From the IMG/VR virus record IMGVR_UViG_3300021959_000185, positions 1 to 34,280 of that record: 34,280 nucleotides of DNA. One strand, given 5' to 3'. The notes under the pieces were generated by a model. That model was not told the origin of the DNA and did no database searches. It worked only from the letters and a program-made list of their open reading frames with translations. Shown piece by piece: positions 29,390 to 34,280 of the stretch. The DNA comes from a virus. A program made the position numbers and the translations under genes. Position 1 is the stretch's first letter; each line of letters begins with the position of its first letter.

Positions 29390-31686
29390 CCAACGGTACT
29401 AAAGTAAAGAAAAGAGATGGGAGAATTGAATCTCTTGACCTGGATAAGATGCATCTGATGGTGGATGAAGCATGTCAAGGTCTGGCAGGAGTGTCTGCAA
29501 GTCAAGTTGAGATGAAATCTGGTATCCAATTTTATGATGGAATTACTACAGGAGAAATCCAAGAGATTTTGATTAAGTCTGCAAGTGACTTGATTGATTT
29601 GGAACATCCTAACTATCAGTTTGTTGCTGCTAGGCTCCTTCTGTTTGCCCTTCGTAAGCAGTTGTTTGGTCGTATGAGAGAGTTTCCCTCCTTATCCGAT
29701 CATATCACCAAACTTGCATATGATGATGTTTACGATAAGGACATTTTCATCAAGTACTCGACTGAAGAAATTGAAAAGGCAAGTACTTATATTGACCATG
29801 ATCGTGATTTCCTGTTTACTTATGCTGGTTTAAGACAGGTTGTAGATAAATACCTAGTACAGGATAGATCGTCTGGAGAAGTCTTTGAGACTCCTCAGCA
29901 GATGTACATCATGATTGCACTGACCATCTTCCGCGACTATCAAAAGGACACTAGGATGTCCTACGTCAAGAGGTACTATGACGCAATCTCCAAGCACAGG
30001 ATCAACATCCCAACGCCAATCATGGCAGGGGTCAGAACACCCATTCGTCAATTTGCATCTTGTGTTCTCGTTGATGTTGATGACACCCTCGATAGTATCT
30101 TTAGCAGCGATATGGCTATTGGTAAATACGTCGCACAAAGGGCTGGCATCGGTATTAACGCAGGCAGAATTCGTGGCATCAACGCTAAAATCAGAGGCGG
30201 AGAGGTACAACACACAGGCGTTATCCCCTTCCTTAAAAAGTTTGAAAGCACTGTCCGATGCTGTACACAAAACGGCATCAGAGGTGGTTCTGCTACAGTT
30301 CACTTTCCTATCTGGCACCAAGAAATAGAAGATATTATTGTTCTTAAGAATAATAAGGGTACAGAAGACAATCGAGTGAGGAAACTTGACTACTCAATCC
30401 AGATTTCAAAACTTTTCTACGAACGTTTCATCCAGGATGGAGAGATTAGCCTCTTCTCACCGCATGACGTACCAGGTCTCTATGATGCTTTTGGTACTGA
30501 TGCATTTGACGCTTGCTATGTGGACTATGAATCAGATCAGTCTATTCCAAGAAAGACTGTCAGCGCACAAAAACTCATTCTGGATATCCTAAAGGAGAGA
30601 GCAGAGACTGGTCGTTTGTATATCATGAACATCGACCACTGCAATACTCACTCTTCATTTAAAGACAAAGTGAATATGAGTAATCTCTGTCAGGAAATTA
30701 CTCTGCCCACTGATCCCATCAATCATATTGATGATACTTCAGGTGAGATTGCTTTGTGTATTTTGTCTGCTATCAATATTGGTTTGGTCAAATCAGATAA
30801 AGAATTAGAAGAATTGTGTGATTTGGCAGTTCGTGGATTAGAAGAACTAATCGACTATCAAGGATATCCAGTTGCTGCAGCAGAACGAGCTACAAAGGCA
30901 CGTAGATCCCTTGGAGTGGGGTTCATTGGTCTTGCACATTATCTTGCTAAGTTAGGATATAATTACGATACTCAAGAGGCATGGGACGCAGTTCATGGCC
31001 TGACTGAATCTTTCCAGTATTATCTTCTGAAAGCATCTAATCAGATCGCTAAGGAGAAGGGTTGGTGTGAAGAGTTTGGTCGCACCAAGTATGCTGACGG
31101 CATCCTTCCAATTGATACTTACAAAACGGACGTAGACGAAATTTCGACACAGGAGTTGCAACATGATTGGGAGGATCTTAGGGCATCTATCTCCAAGTAT
31201 GGACTACGGCACAGCACACTGTCCGCACAAATGCCTTCGGAGAGCAGTTCCGTTGTGTCAAACGCAACGAATGGAATTGAACCACCGCGTGATTATTTGT
31301 CCATTAAAAAATCAAAGAAAGGGCCTCTTAAACAAATTGTTCCTCAATACAACTCTTTGAAGAATAATTATACTTTGCTGTGGGATATGAAATCCAATCA
31401 GGGATATATTAATATAGTCGCAGTAATGCAAAAATTCTTTGATCAAGCGATTAGTGGTAACTGGTCGTATAATCCTGAACACTTTGATGATAATGAAGTT
31501 CCAGTGTCTAGGATGGCAAATGATCTTTTGACTACATATAAGTACGGTTGGAAAACTTCTTACTATCAGAATACAAACGATCTTAAATCTGATGAAGTTG
31601 AAGAAGATACCAAAACCGAATTAAATAATTTAGTAAATGAGTTAGAACACGCCGAGGAGGGAGAGTGTGAATCCTGTGCAGTTTAA
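29386..31686 (+). CDS. nrdA: Ribonucleotide reductase class Ia, large subunit NrdA
   Basis: NrdA reduces ribonucleoside diphosphates to deoxy forms for phage DNA synthesis. The 766-residue protein has an N-terminal ATP-cone-like region (VKKRDGRIESLDLDKMH), the active-site cysteines C226 (RQFASC) and C458, the NLCQE set N433, C435 and E437, the radical-transfer tyrosines in GWKTSYYQNT, and a C-terminal CESC (761-764) for reactivation by thioredoxin or glutaredoxin. All key residues are present. ATGA overlap with gp61. Confidence 0.97.
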   Translation: MTNGTKVKKRDGRIESLDLDKMHLMVDEACQGLAGVSASQVEMKSGIQFYDGITTGEIQEILIKSASDLIDLEHPNYQFVAARLLLFALRKQLFGRMREFPSLSDHITKLAYDDVYDKDIFIKYSTEEIEKASTYIDHDRDFLFTYAGLRQVVDKYLVQDRSSGEVFETPQQMYIMIALTIFRDYQKDTRMSYVKRYYDAISKHRINIPTPIMAGVRTPIRQFASCVLVDVDDTLDSIFSSDMAIGKYVAQRAGIGINAGRIRGINAKIRGGEVQHTGVIPFLKKFESTVRCCTQNGIRGGSATVHFPIWHQEIEDIIVLKNNKGTEDNRVRKLDYSIQISKLFYERFIQDGEISLFSPHDVPGLYDAFGTDAFDACYVDYESDQSIPRKTVSAQKLILDILKERAETGRLYIMNIDHCNTHSSFKDKVNMSNLCQEITLPTDPINHIDDTSGEIALCILSAINIGLVKSDKELEELCDLAVRGLEELIDYQGYPVAAAERATKARRSLGVGFIGLAHYLAKLGYNYDTQEAWDAVHGLTESFQYYLLKASNQIAKEKGWCEEFGRTKYADGILPIDTYKTDVDEISTQELQHDWEDLRASISKYGLRHSTLSAQMPSESSSVVSNATNGIEPPRDYLSIKKSKKGPLKQIVPQYNSLKNNYTLLWDMKSNQGYINIVAVMQKFFDQAISGNWSYNPEHFDDNEVPVSRMANDLLTTYKYGWKTSYYQNTNDLKSDEVEEDTKTELNNLVNELEHAEEGECESCAV

Positions 31687-31735
31687 AATTTCATCAGTGG
31701 AAGATCCAAGTTCCGTGAAAAAAACTGTTGAGGGC

Positions 31736-32866
31736 ATGACTGTCTTCAATACAGAACAAGTTGATACTAAAAAACAACCAATGTTTTTTGGAAAACCTCT
31801 GGGTGTCCAGAGGTATGATTCCTACAAATATCCAATCTTTGATAAACTGACTACTCAGCAACTTGGATATTTCTGGAGACCAGAAGAAGTGTCACTCCAA
31901 AAAGATCGTGGAGATTATCAAACACTTCGCCCAGAACAGAAGCATATCTATACTTCCAATCTGAAGTATCAGATTATGCTTGACTCAATTCAAGGTAGAG
32001 CACCTGGAATGGCTTTTATTCCTTACTGTTCTCTACCAGAACTTGAAGCATGTATGGAAGTATGGGGATTTATGGAGATGATCCATAGTCGCTCCTATAC
32101 ATACATCATCAAGAACGTCTACGCAGACCCCTCAGAGGTCTTTGATAAGATCGTAACTGATGAACGTATCCTAGAACGTGCATCAAGTATTACAGGTGCA
32201 TATGATAATTTTATCAATGCTGCCCAAACATGGGGTAATGGTAATATGTGGCAAGATGGTTTCCGAGACTCACTTAGTTCAAAATGGGAAATCAAAGACG
32301 TAAAGAGAAAACTTTACAGAGCAGTTGCAAACGTTAATATCCTTGAGGGTATCCGATTCTATGTTAGTTTCGCTTGCAGTTTTGCATTTGGTGAACTTAA
32401 ACTTATGGAAGGATCCGCTAAAATCATCTCACTTATCGCTAGAGATGAAAATCAACATCTTGCGATCACTCAAAACATACTGAATAAGTGGAAGAAGGGT
32501 GATGATCCTGAAATGAAGCAGATCATGAAGGAAGAAGAAGAGTGGACATACGCAATGTTTGATAGGGCTGTCAATGAGGAGAAGCGTTGGGCAGATTATC
32601 TGTTTAAGGATGGATCTATGATCGGTCTTAACGATAAACTTCTACAGCAGTATGTTGAGTGGATTGCTAATCGTCGCCTTAAGGGCATTGGTTTGAAACC
32701 AGTCTATGATATAGCATCAAATGCTAATCCACTTCCCTGGACGCAACACTGGATCTCTTCTAAGGGTCTTCAGGTAGCACCACAGGAGACAGAAGTTGAA
32801 TCTTATGTCGTTGGTGGAATTAAACAAGATGTGAAAAAGGAAACATTCAGTGGTTTCCAACTCTAA
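31736..32866 (+). CDS. nrdB: Ribonucleotide reductase class Ia, small subunit NrdB
   Basis: NrdB carries the di-iron centre and tyrosyl radical. The 376-residue protein starts MTVFNTEQVDTKKQPMFFGK. The iron ligands are D83 (MLDSIQG), E114 and H117 (MEMIHSRSYT), then E in NILEGIRF and E/H in DENQHL. The radical tyrosine is Y121. The ATG at 31736 has a GAGGG site; the frame also opens at a GTG (31667) inside nrdA, but the shorter form matches known cyanophage NrdB starts. A terminator follows. Confidence 0.96.
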   Translation: MTVFNTEQVDTKKQPMFFGKPLGVQRYDSYKYPIFDKLTTQQLGYFWRPEEVSLQKDRGDYQTLRPEQKHIYTSNLKYQIMLDSIQGRAPGMAFIPYCSLPELEACMEVWGFMEMIHSRSYTYIIKNVYADPSEVFDKIVTDERILERASSITGAYDNFINAAQTWGNGNMWQDGFRDSLSSKWEIKDVKRKLYRAVANVNILEGIRFYVSFACSFAFGELKLMEGSAKIISLIARDENQHLAITQNILNKWKKGDDPEMKQIMKEEEEWTYAMFDRAVNEEKRWADYLFKDGSMIGLNDKLLQQYVEWIANRRLKGIGLKPVYDIASNANPLPWTQHWISSKGLQVAPQETEVESYVVGGIKQDVKKETFSGFQL

Positions 32867-32880
32867 TATGTGCTTAAATA

Positions 32881-32903
32881 GGGGGAGTAATTCCCCCTTT
32901 TTT
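32881..32903 (+). terminator. Rho-independent terminator after nrdB
   Basis: GGGGGA (32881-32886) pairs with TCCCCC (32892-32897), loop GTAAT, followed by six Ts. It ends two bases before the ATG of the next small ORF. Confidence 0.9.
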
Positions 32904-32904
32904 A

Positions 32905-33066
32905 ATGCCTAAAAATGAATTGAAGAAAGAAGAGTTGAAAAATCGTATAATCAAATTAAAAAATGAAGTATACGAAGAACCTGACACAGTGTGGCAAGGG
33001 GATCGAGATATGGCACATAAATATCTCGACAAGGTATTGAACATCATTGAAGAATATAGATACTGA
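32905..33066 (+). CDS. 53-residue helical protein
   Basis: A short ORF directly after the nrdB terminator. The protein (MPKNELKKEELKNRIIKLKN...) is charged, helical and ends NIIEEYRY. The region WQGDRDMAHKYLDKVL is of a type I remember from small cyanophage proteins. No strong ribosome site is seen, and the terminator hairpin overlaps where one would be, so expression may need read-through. Its end overlaps the next gene by 20 bases. Confidence 0.6.
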   Translation: MPKNELKKEELKNRIIKLKNEVYEEPDTVWQGDRDMAHKYLDKVLNIIEEYRY

Positions 33067-33493
33067 TTATGAAAACCCATGGATCTATTTGGGCACTCCC
33101 TTTGATGGTAGCCTTATTGGGGACCACTTTGGTTTTGTTTATAACATTACCAATCTCACCAACCAACGACAATACATTGGGCGAAAGTATTTTTGGTCTT
33201 TCCGAACACCAAAAGGAAAAAAGAGAAAAGTAAAACAAGAATCTGATTGGAGAAAGTATTATGGGTCTTGTCCAGAACTTAAAGAGGACATTGACAAACT
33301 GGGTAGACAAAATTTTAGTAGAACTATCATCAGCCTTCATAAAACGAAGGGCAAAACTAATTTTGAAGAAACGAAACAACTCTTCGGAAACAACGTTCTT
33401 ACCGAATCCCTTGACGACGGAACCCCTTGCTACTACAATAGCAACATCCTCTCAAGGTACTTCCGAAAAGATTATTATGGAAAAGACGACTGA
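33047..33493 (+). CDS. SegE-like GIY-YIG domain protein, TTG start
   Basis: A 148-residue protein with FGFVYNITNLTNQRQYIGRKYF (GIY-YIG core near residues 28-48), a basic RTPKGKKRKVKQESDWRKYY segment and a GTPCYYNSNILSRYF end. The pattern fits a SegE-like GIY-YIG family common in T4-like phages. An in-frame TGA at 33038-33040 limits the start to TTG at 33047; no in-frame ATG lies near. Unlike the gene at 13648 it is co-directional and overlaps both neighbours, so it may be a resident nuclease rather than a mobile one. Confidence 0.75.
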   Translation: MKNIDTDYENPWIYLGTPFDGSLIGDHFGFVYNITNLTNQRQYIGRKYFWSFRTPKGKKRKVKQESDWRKYYGSCPELKEDIDKLGRQNFSRTIISLHKTKGKTNFEETKQLFGNNVLTESLDDGTPCYYNSNILSRYFRKDYYGKDD

Positions 33494-33677
33494 AGACATT
33501 GTATGTCACATTCGTGAGTGGTCTCTAGAACGCATCTCAGAAATCCATGAAGGGGTTGCAGGCAAGCAACATGATAATGGCGAACTAGATGACGCCTATG
33601 CCATCTACCAGGAGTTTGAGGAGTGGCTTGAACCCGAAGGAGATGATATTGAACTCCTTTCATTGGAAGAACAATAG
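33477..33677 (+). CDS. 66-residue acidic protein
   Basis: Starts at an ATG (33477) that overlaps the SegE-like gene by 17 bases and ends before the terminator. The product (MEKTTEDIVCHIREWSLERI...) is acidic and helical, with DDAYAIYQEFEEWLE and an acidic tail. A longer in-frame start at 33261 would lie inside the SegE-like gene and is rejected. Unknown function. Confidence 0.6.
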   Translation: MEKTTEDIVCHIREWSLERISEIHEGVAGKQHDNGELDDAYAIYQEFEEWLEPEGDDIELLSLEEQ

Positions 33678-33697
33678 AGCGCCATACAGAGCATTAC

Positions 33698-33725
33698 AGA
33701 GGGGTCTTAAGACCTCTCTTTTTTT
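33698..33725 (+). terminator. Rho-independent terminator before the tRNA region
   Basis: AGAGGGGTC (33698-33706) pairs with GACCTCTCT (33711-33719) with one G-T pair and a TTAA loop, followed by a T-run to 33725. Confidence 0.9.
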
Positions 33726-33729
33726 ATGC

Positions 33730-33758
33730 TTGACAATACTCTGATTGATAAGTAGAAT
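33730..33758 (+). promoter_or_regulatory. Near-consensus sigma-70 promoter 1 of the tRNA unit
   Basis: TTGACA (33730-33735), 17 bases, TAGAAT (33753-33758), directly after a terminator. Start expected near 33765. The 50 bases after it hold no ORF; a CTTG/CAAG pairing and an ACTTAAGT palindrome are visible. Confidence 0.7.
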
Positions 33759-33813
33759 TTGGCTTGTCCGGTTCCAAGGGGAGCTATAAGTATTACTTAA
33801 GTATCTAAGAGAT

Positions 33814-33842
33814 TTGACATTCTACTAAAAATACTGTATATT
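33814..33842 (+). promoter_or_regulatory. Near-consensus sigma-70 promoter 2 of the tRNA unit
   Basis: TTGACA (33814-33819), 17 bases, TATATT (33837-33842), one mismatch in the -10. Start expected near 33849, at the foot of the first leader hairpin. Second of two promoters 84 bases apart. Confidence 0.75.
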
Positions 33843-33847
33843 ATATG

Positions 33848-33912
33848 AGTGGTTGAGAAACCACTGCGGTAACTTCCTTATTGCCATTGGAAGTACGATC
33901 ACAATCTGTGAT
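33848..33912 (+). ncRNA. Three-hairpin leader RNA before tRNA-Arg
   Basis: Three perfect stems follow one another: AGTGGTT-GAGA-AACCACT (33848-33865, a GNRA-type tetraloop), ACTTCC/GGAAGT (33872-33894, 11-base loop), and ATCACA-ATC-TGTGAT (33898-33912). tRNA-Arg begins seven bases later. It could be a processed leader, a separate small RNA, or a remnant; no tRNA fold fits it. Confidence 0.45.
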
Positions 33913-33918
33913 TAGTTT

Positions 33919-33991
33919 GCCCCGTTAGCTCAGGAGACAGAGCACGAACCTTCTAAGTTTGCGGTCGGGGGTGCGAATCCTCCACGGGGCG
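33919..33991 (+). tRNA. tRNA-Arg(TCT)
   Basis: Acceptor GCCCCGT/ACGGGGC is perfect; D arm GCTC/GAGC; anticodon stem CGAAC/GTTTG around CTTCTAA (anticodon TCT); T arm GGGGG/CCTCC with TGCGAAT. Discriminator G; no encoded CCA. It reads AGA, frequent in this genome. Confidence 0.93.
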
Positions 33992-34050
33992 TTGGGCATT
34001 GGAAGAGACCACCACCACCACCTCCTCTTTCATGTAAGGCCCACCTATAT
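33992..34050 (+). other. Spacer between tRNAs with ACC repeats and nested stems
   Basis: Five ACC units (34008-34022) are flanked by AAGAG/CTCTT and outer TGGGC/GCCCA complementary segments. The C-rich tract is unusual in this AT-rich sequence. It could fold as an imperfect hairpin between the two tRNAs. Confidence 0.4.
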
Positions 34051-34121
34051 GCGGAATTAGTTTAGAGGTAAAACTAAAGGTTTCCAACCTTTCGTCACCA
34101 GTTCGATTCTGGTATTCCGCT
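34051..34121 (+). tRNA. tRNA-Gly(TCC)
   Basis: Acceptor GCGGAAT/ATTCCGC perfect; D arm GTTT/AAAC; anticodon stem AAAGG/CCTTT around TTTCCAA (anticodon TCC); T arm ACCAG/CTGGT with TTCGATT. Discriminator T, usual for glycine; no encoded CCA. Reads GGA codons. Confidence 0.94.
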
Positions 34122-34136
34122 TGTCCTCTTTATACT

Positions 34137-34280
34137 ATGGATCCTGTAAAAATCTTACTTCTAATATCTGATTTGGAAGGAAGTTATCATCACCTCAAAG
34201 TAAATGATTTTGATGATGACAAAGATACTATCAGAGAAATGTGTAATAGATATTATAAAATGTATTTCAAACTTTGTAAG
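34137..34280 (+). CDS. Unidentified protein, N-terminal part (3'-truncated by window)
   Basis: An ORF from ATG at 34137 stays open to the window end (48 residues seen: MDPVKILLLISDLEGSYHHL...). The stretch DFDDDKDTIREMCNRYYKMY looks helical. Too little is visible to name it. It lies 15 bases after tRNA-Gly and may be on the same transcript. Confidence 0.5.
   Translation, partial: MDPVKILLLISDLEGSYHHLKVNDFDDDKDTIREMCNRYYKMYFKLCK

Noticed and set aside
29854-30321. Minus-strand ORF of 155 codons
   Set aside because: Lies wholly inside nrdA, whose frame contains all expected catalytic residues; no family features in the antisense product.
31667-31735. GTG start extending NrdB by 23 residues
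   Set aside because: The extension overlaps nrdA and lacks NrdB features; the ATG at 31736 has a GAGGG site and a family-like start.
33261-33476. Longer start for the 66-aa protein
   Set aside because: It would lie almost fully inside the SegE-like gene; the ATG at 33477 gives a short overlap typical of this genome.
33848-33912. A further tRNA before tRNA-Arg
   Set aside because: No seven-base acceptor stem, T-loop TTC sequence or anticodon arm can be fitted; the three hairpins are separate.

Overview
The window looks like part of the genome of a T4-like marine cyanophage (Kyanoviridae-type myovirus of Synechococcus or Prochlorococcus). It carries the T4 late sigma factor gp55, recombination proteins gp47/gp46 and UvsX, the replisome (gp45, gp44, gp62, gp43, gp41, gp61), RegA, and class Ia ribonucleotide reductase NrdA/NrdB. 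It also has markers typical of cyanomyoviruses: a CobS-type MoxR ATPase beside a VWA/CobT-like protein, Hsp20, a MazG-type pyrophosphatase and a DUF3110 protein between gp47 and gp46. No photosynthesis gene is present. All protein genes but one are on the + strand, tightly packed and often overlapping (ATGA, TAATG).

Layout. 1-246: tail of an unidentified gene. 296-3856: near-consensus host-type promoter, then gp55, gp47, a DUF3110 protein and gp46. 3871-7354: VWA/HEXXH protein, a 48-aa ORF and a MoxR ATPase, with look-alike promoters before the two large genes. 7332-12399: perfect sigma-70 promoter, DUF3310-like protein, gp45 clamp, small membrane and unknown proteins, gp44, a DUF4338 (DruA)-like protein, gp62 and RegA. 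12395-13655: terminator, T4-type late promoter, Hsp20, a second terminator, and two overlapping paralogous small proteins. 13648-14216: the only minus-strand gene, a GIY-YIG homing endonuclease with its own late-promoter motif, wedged against gene 43. 14214-20502: gp43, a 56-aa ORF, UvsX, gp41, MazG and four small proteins, the last running into tRNA-Ala.

20567-28425 is a cassette with late/virion character inside the replication region. It holds a 462-aa unknown, a nucleotidyltransferase-domain protein with a T4-like capsid-targeting N-terminus, two lysine-rich proteins sharing an 89% identical 63-residue module with an EF-hand-like loop, and several small virion-type proteins. CTAAATA/TATAAATA motifs precede several of these genes. 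28412-32866 returns to DNA metabolism: gp61 primase, NrdA, NrdB, then a terminator. 32905-34280: a 53-aa ORF, a SegE-like GIY-YIG protein, a 66-aa ORF, a terminator, two host-type promoters, a hairpin-rich leader, tRNA-Arg(TCT), tRNA-Gly(TCC) and the start of another ORF.

Together: host-type promoters would fire early for gp55, recombination, clamp and tRNA genes. gp55 with the gp45 clamp would then direct RNA polymerase to TATAAATA-type late promoters for Hsp20, the virion cassette and the homing endonuclease. The tRNAs read GCA, AGA and GGA, codons common in this AT-rich genome. All identifications come from reading sequence and remembered family features; no database search was run.
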